A stretch of DNA of 64,000 nt from Litorimonas sp947503715 (GCF_050271975.1 NZ_CP189850.1:1178001-1242000); one strand, 5' to 3'. Positions 51,355 through 60,649 are shown, counted from the stretch's first letter. A program made the numbers and translations. The notes: generated by a model not told the origin, from the sequence alone.

Positions 51355-52548
51355 ATGGTGAAAATGCTTCTCTCATTCGTTCTGGCGCTCAGTCTTCCGG
51401 CGGCTGCCATCGCGCAGAGCGCGGTGCAAACCGGATTGCCGCTGCCCGCCGCTCCGACAAAAACCGTGTCCAAACTCGACGTGGAAGAACTCGACCGTCG
51501 CGCGTCGCTGCTCATGCAGCAACTCGAGATGACGGGCATGGCCATGGCCATTGTCGAAGACGGGAAAACTGTTTTCGCCAAAGGCTATGGCGAAGAACTG
51601 CGCGATAGCGGGATGTTCGTCACGGAAGATACGGTCTTCCGCTGGGCGTCCGTGTCCAAAGGCGTTGCGGCGAATACGCTGCTCTCCCTCGTCGAAGACG
51701 GCGACATTACGCTGGCGGACATGGCCGAGGATTTGGCCCCGTCACTGGACCTGCCCGGCGAAGAAAAACAGGTGAACCTCGTCCATCTGCTCTCCCATCA
51801 AACGGGCATCGTCCGCAATGCCTATGATGACCGGATTGAGGGCGGGAAGGCGGCGAAACCGACGCGGACTTCGCTCGGGAAATTGGGCATACTTTGCGAA
51901 CCCGGAACCTGTCACACCTACCAGAATGTCGCCTATGACGCGGCGGCGGAAATTATCGAAGGCAAGACGGGCTTGCCCTATAAAACCGTCGTACAGGAAC
52001 GCGTCTTCGATCCGCTCGGGATGGACACGGCGTCAATGACGTTGGAAGGACTAACCCGCAATAAACGTTGGGCGCGGCCGCATGGACGGTTTGGAAAGAA
52101 GATTAGTTCGGTCAAACCAACCTATTACCGCGTCCCGGCGGCGGCGGGCGTGAATTCCTCCGTCAAAGATCTCGCTAAATGGATGACCGCCCAATTCCCG
52201 GAAAGCGGACAAATCCCGTTGGAACGGTTGGACGCCATGCAGACTCCGGTGATTTCCACGCGGGGGGAACAGCGCTTTCTCAATCGGCGGTTCGGCGATT
52301 TGAAACAGGCCCATTACGGCCTCGGCTGGCGCGTCTATGATTTCCACGGGCACAAGATTGTGGGCCATCGCGGCGGCGTCGATGGGTACCGCTCGCTCGT
52401 CCTGTTTGATCCTGAGGCGAAGGCGGGCATCGCGCTAATGTGGAATTCGCCCCACACGCGGCCTATTGGATTGCAGATGGAATTTCTCGACCAATTGCAC
52501 GGCCAACCGAAAAAGGACTGGCTGCGCCTTAATGAAGGGCGGCTTTAA
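51355..52548 (+). CDS. Beta-lactamase-fold serine hydrolase (class C-like, exported)
   Basis: 397 residues with a signal peptide (MVKMLLSFVLALSLPAAAIA, cut before QSA). Active-site S-x-x-K is Ser99-x2-Lys102 (WASVSKG); Y-x-N is YQN near residue 184 in HTYQNVAYDAAAEII; the H-x-G motif is GHRGG near 342. These are the marks of the serine beta-lactamase/D-alanyl-D-alanine carboxypeptidase family (COG1680). It acts in the periplasm on a peptide, ester or amide; it need not confer antibiotic resistance. Two cysteines (LCEPGTCH) could form a disulfide. Its end overlaps the convergent aminotransferase gene by 20 bases. Confidence 0.9.
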   Translation: MVKMLLSFVLALSLPAAAIAQSAVQTGLPLPAAPTKTVSKLDVEELDRRASLLMQQLEMTGMAMAIVEDGKTVFAKGYGEELRDSGMFVTEDTVFRWASVSKGVAANTLLSLVEDGDITLADMAEDLAPSLDLPGEEKQVNLVHLLSHQTGIVRNAYDDRIEGGKAAKPTRTSLGKLGILCEPGTCHTYQNVAYDAAAEIIEGKTGLPYKTVVQERVFDPLGMDTASMTLEGLTRNKRWARPHGRFGKKISSVKPTYYRVPAAAGVNSSVKDLAKWMTAQFPESGQIPLERLDAMQTPVISTRGEQRFLNRRFGDLKQAHYGLGWRVYDFHGHKIVGHRGGVDGYRSLVLFDPEAKAGIALMWNSPHTRPIGLQMEFLDQLHGQPKKDWLRLNEGRL

Positions 52549-53665
52549 CGGTCTCGATAATTCGGTCCTGCGTCGCGACGTCCAGATAGGGATGCATAGG
52601 CAGGCTGATCGCGCGAAGCCGCGCCGCATCCGTGACCGCCATCCCGCCCGCGCCCGTCGGGTAATCGGCATAGGCGGTCTGGCGGTGAATGGGTTTCGGG
52701 TAATAACGCGGGGCGGGAATCCCGACCTCGCCTAATGCAGCTTGCAGGGCGTCAGGCTCGTCGGTCTCAATCGTGTAGATCGCCCAAATTGGACGGACGC
52801 CGTCCATCACCTGCGGGACCTGCACATATTGCGCGAGGCCCGCATTATAGCGGTCTGCGACCCGATTGCGGGCGGCGATTTCGTCCTCAAAGACGGAGAG
52901 CTTGGACAGAAGAATAGCCGCCTGCATCGTGTCTAAACGGGAGTTCAAACCGATGCGGACATTGTCATATTTATCCGTGCCGGAACCATGCATCCGCAGC
53001 GAGCGGAGCGTATCGGCGAGTTCCGCGTCATCGGTAAAAATCGCGCCACCATCACCGTAACAGCCCAGAGGCTTGGCGGGGAAAAAACTGGTCGTCGCGG
53101 CATCGGCCCAGTGGATGGGATGCTGGCCGTTCAGGGTCGAGCCAAAGCCCTGCGCGGAATCGGCGAGGAGTTTCAGGCCGTGTTCGCGGACAATTGGGGT
53201 GAGGGTATCATAGTCTGCGCATTGTCCGAACAGGTCGACACTCATAACAACTTTCGGGGTCAGATCCGACGGACAACCCTCAATCGCGGCGCGCAAACTC
53301 GCGGGGTCCATATTGTAAGTCAGCGGATCGACATCGACGAAAACCGGCGTCGCGCGCAATAGGGCAATCGCTTCCGCACTGGCGCAATAGCTCCAACTCG
53401 GAACGAAAACTGCGTCGCCCGCACTCACGCCCCACGCCTTGAGCGGCAGGATGAGCGCATCGGTGCCGTTCGCGCAGGAGACGGTCTCCGCAGCGCCGCA
53501 ATAGGTCGCGAGTGCCGCTTCGAGTTCCTTGACTTCATCACCGAGGATATAGCGATTATGATTCAGGACCGTCTGAATTCGCGCATCAATATCGGATTTC
53601 AGCCGTGCATATTGTGCGGCCAAATCGATAAACGGGACAGGGGCATGTTTATTCGGGCGTTCCAT
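52529..53665 (-). CDS. DegT/DnrJ/EryC1/StrS-family sugar aminotransferase
   Basis: 378 residues. PLP-binding Lys198 in TSFFPAKPLGCYGDGG, cofactor-contact Asp169 (LLADSAQGFGS), and the N-terminal FIDLAAQYARLKSDI are typical of the family. It transfers the amino group of glutamate to a nucleotide-linked keto-sugar, making amino sugars for surface glycans. The PLP-binding lysine is present, so this is an active aminotransferase and not a dehydratase relative. It could serve the polysaccharide made or exported by other genes of the window; nothing in its neighbourhood is decisive. It overlaps the convergent serine hydrolase. Confidence 0.93.
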   Translation of the reverse strand: MERPNKHAPVPFIDLAAQYARLKSDIDARIQTVLNHNRYILGDEVKELEAALATYCGAAETVSCANGTDALILPLKAWGVSAGDAVFVPSWSYCASAEAIALLRATPVFVDVDPLTYNMDPASLRAAIEGCPSDLTPKVVMSVDLFGQCADYDTLTPIVREHGLKLLADSAQGFGSTLNGQHPIHWADAATTSFFPAKPLGCYGDGGAIFTDDAELADTLRSLRMHGSGTDKYDNVRIGLNSRLDTMQAAILLSKLSVFEDEIAARNRVADRYNAGLAQYVQVPQVMDGVRPIWAIYTIETDEPDALQAALGEVGIPAPRYYPKPIHRQTAYADYPTGAGGMAVTDAARLRAISLPMHPYLDVATQDRIIETVKAALH

Positions 53666-53737
53666 ATCCGCCTTGTGCCAATGGCGGACGGAAAGGCAAG
53701 TGAGAAAGGTCTAACCTTTCGTCACACGGCGTTACGC

Positions 53738-54568
53738 TTAGTCGCGGAGCAACTCATTCACGCCCGTCTTGGCGCGTGTCTTGGCGTCGACCGTTTTGAC
53801 AATCACGGCACAGGCTAGCGAGTGGCTGCCATCCTTGGACGGGAGTGTCCCCGGCACGACAACGGAATAGGCCGGGACTTCGCCATAGGAAATCTCGCCT
53901 GTCGCGCGGTTATAGATCTTTGTCGACTGGCTGAGGAAGACGCCCATAGCGAGGACTGCGCCTTCGCGGACGATGACGCCTTCGACGACTTCGGACCGCG
54001 CGCCAATAAAGCAATTATCCTCAATAATCGTCGGGTTGGCTTGCAGCGGTTCCAGCACGCCGCCAATACCAACACCGCCGGACAGATGAACATTCTCGCC
54101 GATCTGTGCGCAAGACCCAACCGTCGCCCACGTATCGACCATTGTACCGGACCCGACGCGCGCGCCGATATTGACATAAGACGGCATCAACACCGCATTC
54201 GGCGCAATATAGCTGCCGCGACGGACTGTGGCGGGCGGGACGACGCGGAAGGCGGCATCTGCAAAATCGCGCTCGGTCCAGCCTTCGAATTTGGACGGAA
54301 CCTTATCGTAGAAATGCCCGTCCTGCGGACCGCCCGTCATCATGGCATTCGGGTGCAGGCGGAAGCCGAGCAGCACGGCCTTCTTCAGCCATTGATGAAC
54401 AACCCAATCCCCATTGCCGGATTTCTCGGCCACGCGGAGTGCGCCATTATCCAGACCCGCAATTGCCGCCTCGACGGCATCACGCGTTTCGCCCGTTGTC
54501 TCGGGAGAGAGCGACGCGCGGTCCTCCCATGAGGCGTTAATCGTGGTTTCGAGCGAAGTGATGGTCAT
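53738..54568 (-). CDS. dapD: Tetrahydrodipicolinate N-succinyltransferase
   Basis: 276 residues from ATG at 54568, which gives the usual N-terminus (MTITSLETTINASWEDRASL); the frame continues upstream to 54625 with no family similarity. It has an N-terminal helical domain and then a left-handed beta-helix built of hexapeptide repeats (YIAPNAVLMPSYVNIGARVG, then GGVGIGGVLEPLQANPTIIE). It transfers succinyl from succinyl-CoA to tetrahydrodipicolinate in lysine and diaminopimelate synthesis, needed for peptidoglycan. No other dap gene is nearby in this window. Confidence 0.96.
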   Translation of the reverse strand: MTITSLETTINASWEDRASLSPETTGETRDAVEAAIAGLDNGALRVAEKSGNGDWVVHQWLKKAVLLGFRLHPNAMMTGGPQDGHFYDKVPSKFEGWTERDFADAAFRVVPPATVRRGSYIAPNAVLMPSYVNIGARVGSGTMVDTWATVGSCAQIGENVHLSGGVGIGGVLEPLQANPTIIEDNCFIGARSEVVEGVIVREGAVLAMGVFLSQSTKIYNRATGEISYGEVPAYSVVVPGTLPSKDGSHSLACAVIVKTVDAKTRAKTGVNELLRD

Positions 54569-54633
54569 ATCGGAATCCTGTTTGGGAAAGCGCGCGCAAC
54601 ATAGGGCGACCCCCTGCCGCGTCAAGCCACTGT

Positions 54634-55437
54634 TTAGGGCGTTGTGAGGACTGTGCCGGAGGCCAGATAAATATCATCATAGCGCACACCGCCATTGCCA
54701 TAAGGCGCACGCTTTGGCCCCGTATTGGAGATTGCCACAAATCCCGTCAGTGGCTCACCACGGCCGATGCGAAATTTTGCACCTGTGAAGACTTGTGTGA
54801 CCTCGGCAAACTCTCCGCCACGCAGATAGAGGTCATAAGTTTGGCCATCGTCTTCCGAGGCTGCATTATTGATCACACCCCACATCTCGTACCAGAGACC
54901 AGATTCCAAGGGTTTGGCGCTTTGGCCTGTCGCGGGATTGATGATTTTGGAATAGGTCTTCTCCCCGGTCAGGACCATCAATGTTCCGTCATTTTTCGTC
55001 CCGTCACTTTCCGCCTTATCCGTGATGCGGAACATGGGTTCGAACGCGTCATAGCCAAGTTCCTCAATCGCGGACGCGGTCTGATTGGTCAGCCCGAAAG
55101 AATGATTATTTGGAAAGCGTTCGACATTAAATCTCAGGTAAAGCGTCGCGACCTCACCTATTTCAATGGGGCGAGGGAGATCACGGCGTCCGATCGCTTT
55201 GCGGTTCCCGACCACCCCGTCGGCGGCGGGTTTACGTAACATGAAGCGATTGCCATTGGCGGATTTGATTTCGCTGATTTGCGGGTCGGAAATGAAAGGA
55301 TCGGTTTGATTGTCGACATCCAAGCGGGCCCACGCCGTCATGGCACCCGGTCGCTCGAAGTCGTCAACCAAAACCCAATTTGAATCCGTACAGGCTGTCA
55401 GAATGAAAGCCGAGATAAGCGCAAGCCAAACCCTCAT
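54634..55437 (-). CDS. Lipoprotein with a jelly-roll-like domain (hypothetical)
   Basis: 267 residues with a lipobox (LTAC, Cys16), so probably anchored in the outer membrane. The mature domain (VLVDDFERPGAMTAWARLDV, later SGLWYEMWGVINNA and GNGGVRYDDIYLASG) has the look of a concanavalin-like beta-sandwich as in polysaccharide-binding or lyase-associated proteins; the ending VRYDDIYLA is common in such sandwich domains. Function is not established. Its ATG overlaps the stop of the YaiI-family gene (ATGA), so they share a transcript. Confidence 0.75.
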   Translation of the reverse strand: MRVWLALISAFILTACTDSNWVLVDDFERPGAMTAWARLDVDNQTDPFISDPQISEIKSANGNRFMLRKPAADGVVGNRKAIGRRDLPRPIEIGEVATLYLRFNVERFPNNHSFGLTNQTASAIEELGYDAFEPMFRITDKAESDGTKNDGTLMVLTGEKTYSKIINPATGQSAKPLESGLWYEMWGVINNAASEDDGQTYDLYLRGGEFAEVTQVFTGAKFRIGRGEPLTGFVAISNTGPKRAPYGNGGVRYDDIYLASGTVLTTP

Positions 55438-55880
55438 TTCGTGCGCTCCGCCATCAAATGCAGGGCTTCTAGAAATCTCGAACGGTCGCGTTGCGTGAAA
55501 GCGGCAGGACCGCCAATATTAGGTTGTTCTGCCCCCGCCCGTAGGTCCGCCATAATCGCACGGACGGCGATCTGACTGCCGATTGTGTCAGTCGTCATGG
55601 GTTTGCCCGTCGGAGCCAGGACGCGGGCGTTTGATTTCAAAACACGCTCCGCCAGCAGGATGTCGGATGTGATGACAATGTCATTCGGCTTAACTGTCTC
55701 CGCAATGTAATCATCTGCGGCATCAAAACTGTCATCGACCAGTTTGAATGTCATATCCTTCGGCGTGCGGATATAAGAATTGGAGACGACGGTGACGGGA
55801 ATGTTGTGACGCCGCGCGACGGTATAAGTCTCCTCCCGCACGGGACAGGCATCGGCGTCAATATAGATGTGAAGGTTCAT
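55434..55880 (-). CDS. YaiI/YqxD family (UPF0178) protein
   Basis: 148 residues. Landmarks are IYIDADACPVREE at the start, ADDYIAETVKPNDIVITSDI in the middle and GGPAAFTQRDRSRFLEAL at the end, all typical of the UPF0178 (DUF188) family, which has a PIN/NYN-like nuclease fold with conserved acidic residues (Asp in IDADA). It may be a nuclease but the substrate is not known. Translationally coupled to the lipoprotein gene downstream. Confidence 0.9.
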   Translation of the reverse strand: MNLHIYIDADACPVREETYTVARRHNIPVTVVSNSYIRTPKDMTFKLVDDSFDAADDYIAETVKPNDIVITSDILLAERVLKSNARVLAPTGKPMTTDTIGSQIAVRAIMADLRAGAEQPNIGGPAAFTQRDRSRFLEALHLMAERTK

Positions 55881-55956
55881 AGGATGGACTTAAGTCGGAT
55901 GATCGCCTCACGCAAATGTGTATCCTTCTTCATTCTGAGAGTGATAGGGGCGAGGC

Positions 55957-56616
55957 ATGAAAATCAAGTCTTTTATTCTTCCAATCTTCGCCCTCATCCT
56001 GTCCGCCTGTTCCGGTGGAAGCGGAGGGGGTGGCGAGAGTGTCTTCGAACCTGCCGTGGATTATACCGTCTTCCCCATGATAGAAAATTGCGCGGAAGAA
56101 AATGTGCGCGAGGTCAAATATCACGCCTGTCGTAATTCCCGCGATATTTATGAGGCGGCTTTGGCATCGGCCAAAGCCAAGAACCAGCCGCTCATGGTGA
56201 CATTCGGATTCAATACCTGTCCCTATTGCGCTGTATTGGAAGCCGAGATTTATGATCCAAAAAATCCAGTGACGTCCGAAGATGTGACGCAATATCTCTC
56301 AGGAGAGGCCGCAGCAGAATTTGGTGACCGGAAAATCTCGACTGTGCGTCTACACGCCCGCTCTGAACATGGATTGAAATTAGCCAATGATCTCGGCGTC
56401 ACCCGTATGGCACGGGCGCGGGGATGGCACCGTGTTTGGTCACCCTTCGTCGTCATGGTCAATCCGGAGACGGGCGCGATGGCGTCTGAGAGCCTTTGGG
56501 AAGCGAAGGAAATCCATTGTGATTACGCTGCAAACCTCGCCGTCAATTTAGAAAATATACGCTATGTCGACCGCGGGACGCCACAGCTCCGTCGCGCCCG
56601 GTGCCCGAAAACCTAG
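55957..56616 (+). CDS. Thioredoxin-fold periplasmic lipoprotein with CPYC site
   Basis: 219 residues. A signal peptide ends in a lipobox (LILSAC, Cys18) followed by a glycine-rich linker. A thioredoxin-like domain has CPYC (88-91) in MVTFGFNTCPYCAVLEAE, preceded by AALASAKAKNQPLM, as in thioredoxin_7/DUF255-type proteins. Extra cysteines (45, 58 and two near the C-terminus) could form disulfides. It probably acts as a thiol-disulfide reductase or isomerase in the periplasm. The start is well placed after GAGGC; it precedes the MFS transporter by 36 bases. Confidence 0.8.
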   Translation: MKIKSFILPIFALILSACSGGSGGGGESVFEPAVDYTVFPMIENCAEENVREVKYHACRNSRDIYEAALASAKAKNQPLMVTFGFNTCPYCAVLEAEIYDPKNPVTSEDVTQYLSGEAAAEFGDRKISTVRLHARSEHGLKLANDLGVTRMARARGWHRVWSPFVVMVNPETGAMASESLWEAKEIHCDYAANLAVNLENIRYVDRGTPQLRRARCPKT

Positions 56617-56652
56617 ACTGGCTTTCACTGGACCTGCGGTCTAAGCCGCAAT

Positions 56653-57897
56653 ATGTCCACAACCGCCCCAGATGAAGACCGCTTCGCCGCCTTTCGGCAT
56701 AGCGCGTTTCAGCGCTATTTCTGGGCGCGGTTCCTGACGGCGACGGCGACACAGATTGTTGCGACGGCTGTTGGGTTTCAACTCTGGACGCTGACCAAGG
56801 ATGCGTGGTTGCTGGGTCTGATTGGTCTCGTGCAATTTCTGCCCGCGCTCATTCTTGTTCTCGTGACGGGTTTGGCGGCTGACAGATATGGCCGCCGAAA
56901 AGTCATGGGCTTGGCAATTCTGTTAAAGATGACCTGCGCGATAGGCATTCTCACGCTGTCTGTGACGGAGCAATTCCTGCCCGTTCTCGTCCTCAGCGCT
57001 CTGATGCTCTTCGGCGTTGCCCGTGCATTTCACACGCCGGCTTCCAGTTCGCTCGTCGTCAATGTGGTCCCGCGCAAAGATTTCGCCAATGCTGTGGGGT
57101 GGATTACCTCCAGCTGGCAGCTCGCCTCCATCGTCGGGCCAGCCATTGGCGGTGTGCTCTATTATCTCTCCGCGACGCTCGCCTATTCGTCAGCTGTCGC
57201 AATTTTCGCGACCTCGGCCACGCTGATTTTCTCACTCGAAAAACCCAATCAGGAAATGGAAACCGCGCCAACGAATTGGCAGACATTGGTCGGCGGATTT
57301 CAATATATTTGGAAAGAGAAGATCGTGCTCGGCGCGATCTCACTGGACCTCTTTGCTATTCTTCTGGGTGGCGCTGTCGCTCTTTTGCCAATCTATGCTG
57401 AAGATATTTTGAATGTGGGCGCGATCGGAAATGGCTTTCTGCGTGCTGCGCCCGGAATCGGCGCGCTTGTCATGGTCGCGATTCTCATCCGCTTTCCGGT
57501 GCGCGACCATGCGGGGACAATTCTTCTACTTTCCGTGGCAGGCTTCGGTGCCGCGACGGCTGTTTTCGGTGTGTCCAAACTCGCGTGGCTCTCCATTCTC
57601 GCGCTCGCCTTGCTCGGCGCATTTGACATGGTCAGCGTTTATATCCGCGAGATTATGATCCAGCTTTGGACGCCGGACAGGGTGCGCGGTCGGGTCAATG
57701 CGGTGAACGCGATCTTCCTCGGCGCGAGCAATGAACTGGGCGAGTTTCGCGCGGGCGCGATGGCGGCCGTTTACGGGGCAGTTTTTACCGTTGCCGCAGG
57801 GGGGGTCGCAGCTGTTGGCGTTGCGGGCGCATGGCGGTTTCTATTTCCGAAAATGTCAAAGACGCGCAAATTGGAAGCGCCGGAATTACAGGATTAA
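56653..57897 (+). CDS. Major facilitator superfamily exporter (EntS-like)
   Basis: 414 residues with about 12 hydrophobic segments. The loop 2-3 MFS motif is GLAADRYGRRKVMG, and LWTLTKDAWLLGLIGLVQFL and FGVARAFHTPASSSLVVNVV match the EntS/MFS_3 group of siderophore or drug exporters (PF05977). Such proteins use the proton gradient to expel small molecules. No siderophore genes are near, so the substrate is open. Its stop codon interlocks with that of the sirtuin gene (TTAA at 57894-57897). Confidence 0.88.
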   Translation: MSTTAPDEDRFAAFRHSAFQRYFWARFLTATATQIVATAVGFQLWTLTKDAWLLGLIGLVQFLPALILVLVTGLAADRYGRRKVMGLAILLKMTCAIGILTLSVTEQFLPVLVLSALMLFGVARAFHTPASSSLVVNVVPRKDFANAVGWITSSWQLASIVGPAIGGVLYYLSATLAYSSAVAIFATSATLIFSLEKPNQEMETAPTNWQTLVGGFQYIWKEKIVLGAISLDLFAILLGGAVALLPIYAEDILNVGAIGNGFLRAAPGIGALVMVAILIRFPVRDHAGTILLLSVAGFGAATAVFGVSKLAWLSILALALLGAFDMVSVYIREIMIQLWTPDRVRGRVNAVNAIFLGASNELGEFRAGAMAAVYGAVFTVAAGGVAAVGVAGAWRFLFPKMSKTRKLEAPELQD

Positions 57898-58595
57898 TCG
57901 AGCATTTCTGCGACCCAATCCGGCACTAACTGTGTGGCAGGTCCAAGGCGGCTTTCCGCGAACATGGCTGAGCCTTGCGAAGGCTCCAGATTCAATTCCA
58001 ATGTCTTCGCACGGTAGGCATGGGCGAGTTGGACAAAGCCTGCCGCCGGATAGACGGCACCCGACGTCCCGATGGACACGAACAGGTCGCAGGCTTTGAC
58101 GGCGCGTTCGATTGAATTCATGGCGTAAGGCATTTCCCCGAACCAGACGATATCGGGGCGCGGCCCGCCCGCCGTCTGACAGGCCGGGCAAATCGACGTG
58201 ATGGACAGGTCTTCGCGGTACTCCCAGCGATGCCCGCAGGCGGAACAGAGCGCGGAATTTAATTCACCGTGCATATGAATGACGTTCCGGAACCCGCCGC
58301 GCTCATGGAGGTCATCGACATTCTGCGTGATCAGCGTCACCTCGCCATCAAATTCATCCTGTAACCGTCCCAATGCGAGATGCGCTGCATTCGGCTCCAC
58401 CTTTTTCAACGCCGCCCGCCGTAGATTATAGAAGCGGTGGACGAGGACCGGGTCTGCGGCAAAGGCCTGCGGCGTCGCGACCTGTTCAATCGGATGGTTC
58501 TCCCACAACCCGCCTGCGTCGCGAAATGTATCAATCCCGCTTTCCGCTGAAATGCCTGCGCCTGTCAGGATGACGATATGTTTTGGATGTGCCAT
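57894..58595 (-). CDS. cobB: NAD-dependent protein deacylase (sirtuin, class III)
   Basis: 233 residues. NAD site GAGISAESGIDTFRD (12-26), QNVDDLHERGG and catalytic His109 (IHMHGEL). The zinc site is Cys117, Cys120, Cys136, Cys139 (CSAC, CPAC). Tyr56 and Arg59 (YNLR) are the pair that recognises acidic acyl groups, so it should desuccinylate or demalonylate as well as deacetylate. It works in the cytoplasm on metabolic enzymes. Its start is only eight bases from the divergent phosphatase gene. Confidence 0.95.
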   Translation of the reverse strand: MAHPKHIVILTGAGISAESGIDTFRDAGGLWENHPIEQVATPQAFAADPVLVHRFYNLRRAALKKVEPNAAHLALGRLQDEFDGEVTLITQNVDDLHERGGFRNVIHMHGELNSALCSACGHRWEYREDLSITSICPACQTAGGPRPDIVWFGEMPYAMNSIERAVKACDLFVSIGTSGAVYPAAGFVQLAHAYRAKTLELNLEPSQGSAMFAESRLGPATQLVPDWVAEMLD

Positions 58596-58603
58596 AGGCC
58601 CCT

Positions 58604-59047
58604 ATGCCATCTGTTCTCTTCGTTTGTCTCGGAAATATTTGTCGGTCCCCCACAGCGGAGGCCGTCTTTCGGACAAAAGCTGCGGGAACCGATATTATCA
58701 TAGACAGCGCTGGTACGGGCGCGTGGCATGCGGGCGAGGGGCCTGACCCGCGCAGCCGGGCTGAGGGAGAAAGCCGGGGTTACAGTTTTGCGGGACAAGC
58801 CGCGCGTAAAGTCCGGCGCAGCGATTTCACGGAATTTGATTACATCCTCGCTATGGATGCGGCGAACTTGCGGGATCTTGCCGAGATCGCGCCCCAGCAT
58901 ATGACGGCAAAACTCTCATTGTTTCTCCCCGACGGGCAGGATGTGCCCGACCCTTATTACGGCGGACCGGACGGGTTCCGGGATGTTGTTGATCTCATTG
59001 AAGGCGCAGCAGATCACTGGCTGTCAATTATTTCCGCAGACTCATAA
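58604..59047 (+). CDS. Low-molecular-weight protein-tyrosine phosphatase
   Basis: 147 residues. P-loop CLGNICRS (Cys8 to Ser15, C-x5-R-S) at the N-terminus and the general acid Asp in VPDPYYGG near residue 116 are complete, so the enzyme should be active. Members remove phosphate from tyrosines of proteins such as polysaccharide-export kinases (Wzc) or from arginine. It is eight bases from cobB on the opposite strand and 54 bases before the metallopeptidase gene. Confidence 0.93.
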   Translation: MPSVLFVCLGNICRSPTAEAVFRTKAAGTDIIIDSAGTGAWHAGEGPDPRSRAEGESRGYSFAGQAARKVRRSDFTEFDYILAMDAANLRDLAEIAPQHMTAKLSLFLPDGQDVPDPYYGGPDGFRDVVDLIEGAADHWLSIISADS

Positions 59048-59101
59048 CGGATATTGACCTGAATGCCCTATCTCCCGCATGACCTGTCTAAGGGAGAATT
59101 A

Positions 59102-60649
59102 ATGCTGCGGTTTATCTTTACGGGTCTGATACTTTTGGCTTTTACGGCTCAGTTGGCTTGGGCCAAACCGCTCAAAATCGAATCTGAAAACATTGTGCTT
59201 TATGGCGATGTTGACGAAGGTGCGGCGCGCGACATTGTCCGGGAATTGGAAATCTACCGCCGGACAATCTTTGCCTTAGTGAAAAAAAAGCCACAGCCGT
59301 CCGAGACGAAGCTCACGATTTACAGTTTTGATTCCTCCCGCCCTCTCGCAAAATATTTCGGGAATAAGGGCACGGCAGGCCTTTACACGACGGGCACTGA
59401 CGGTCCGATTTTTTTCACCTCTATAAAAAAATCTTATCGGGATGACACGTTTGAGGAGCAGGTCGCCAAGCATGAGTTTTCGCATCATGTTTTACATAAA
59501 ATCGTCGCAGATGATTTCCCCCGTTGGTATGATGAAGGCTTCGCCAATTATCTCTCCACCTTTAAAATTGAAGAGGATGTCATTTCCATCGGCGCGCCAA
59601 CCATTGGACATGGCGGAGCTCTGGAGCGGCAGCGCTGGATGTCACCCGAAGATGTGCTGCGCAGTGTCAGGCTTTATCCTTGGGCCAAGAAAGGAGAGGG
59701 TCGGAGTCAACTGGTCAATTCTTTCTATGCGCAGAGCTGGCTATATGTCCATTACATGCAGAATAATCCGGAATTTGGCTCCGCCCTGCCGGATTATCTC
59801 GCACGACTAAAACGCAATGCGGATCCGTTGGAGGCTTTCGAGGGCGCGTTTGGCATTTCCGTCAAAGACTTCCATAATCGTGCTAAAAAATATTTCGGCG
59901 CCAACGCTTTTCCCGTTGTACAGTTCAAAGCCGAAGCCGAATTTTTGACCGTGGACATGGTGACATACGAATTGAGCGAAGCTGAACTCGATCTGGAAAT
60001 GCTGACGGGGCAGAGCAATATCCTGTCAGAGGATAATAAGAAGGATTACCGCAAACGCTTAGAAGCCGCGCGTGAGGGGCTCGGTGATTCGGAACGTATT
60101 TTGATGGCGAGTGCGGGACTGTCTGTTTTGGAGGACGAATTTGATGCGGCTGTCGCGGCGGCTGAAAGTTTGAACGCATCAACGCCAAATAAGATCGAAA
60201 TTTTACGCCTTTTGGGTGATGCCTATTTGGGACAGAGCCAGATGACGCGGTTTCAGGATTTAAAGGAAACCGACCTTCATCATTATGAGAGCAATGCGGA
60301 CCTCCAAACAGCGTTGCAACATTACGGGTCGGTCTTGAAAATGAACGCGAAAGATGACCGAACTGTGCGCGCCGTCGTCCGGATTTACGGACGCTCCAAT
60401 GAAACCCTGACAGACGATGCGCGCAAAGCCGTGCAGTATTATGAGGGCACGATATTCCAAGGTAAGAATCCACACGCGATGTTGCATCTTGCCAATATTC
60501 ATCTGCGCGACGGAAAGACCGTTCGCGGTTGCGATTATCTGAAAGCTGCTAAAGCACAGGCCAAATCGGAAAAATCCACCTATAAGAGCGATCTCGAAGC
60601 CCGGCTTTCTTACTTTGACGGGGAGTACGCTGAGACTTGTACAGGTTAA
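59102..60649 (+). CDS. Exported zinc metallopeptidase-like protein with TPR region
   Basis: 515 residues from ATG at 59102, which has AGGGAGAA just upstream and gives a clean signal peptide (MLRFIFTGLILLAFTAQLAW, cut near AWA-K); the frame from 59063 has no such support. The zinc site is HEFSH (His124, Glu125, His128) with third ligand Glu145 (YDEGFANY), i.e. the gluzincin pattern HExxH-x16-E, as in peptidase_MA/DUF1570-like proteins. The C-terminal half (about 300-510) is helical and TPR-like (EILRLLGDAYLGQSQ, MLHLANIHLRDGK). It probably acts in the periplasm. Substrate unknown. Confidence 0.8.
   Translation: MLRFIFTGLILLAFTAQLAWAKPLKIESENIVLYGDVDEGAARDIVRELEIYRRTIFALVKKKPQPSETKLTIYSFDSSRPLAKYFGNKGTAGLYTTGTDGPIFFTSIKKSYRDDTFEEQVAKHEFSHHVLHKIVADDFPRWYDEGFANYLSTFKIEEDVISIGAPTIGHGGALERQRWMSPEDVLRSVRLYPWAKKGEGRSQLVNSFYAQSWLYVHYMQNNPEFGSALPDYLARLKRNADPLEAFEGAFGISVKDFHNRAKKYFGANAFPVVQFKAEAEFLTVDMVTYELSEAELDLEMLTGQSNILSEDNKKDYRKRLEAAREGLGDSERILMASAGLSVLEDEFDAAVAAAESLNASTPNKIEILRLLGDAYLGQSQMTRFQDLKETDLHHYESNADLQTALQHYGSVLKMNAKDDRTVRAVVRIYGRSNETLTDDARKAVQYYEGTIFQGKNPHAMLHLANIHLRDGKTVRGCDYLKAAKAQAKSEKSTYKSDLEARLSYFDGEYAETCTG

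Noticed and set aside
51355..52548. An antibiotic-resistance beta-lactamase
   Set aside because: The S-x-x-K, Y-x-N and H-x-G motifs only place it in the broad serine hydrolase family; nothing shows activity on beta-lactams.
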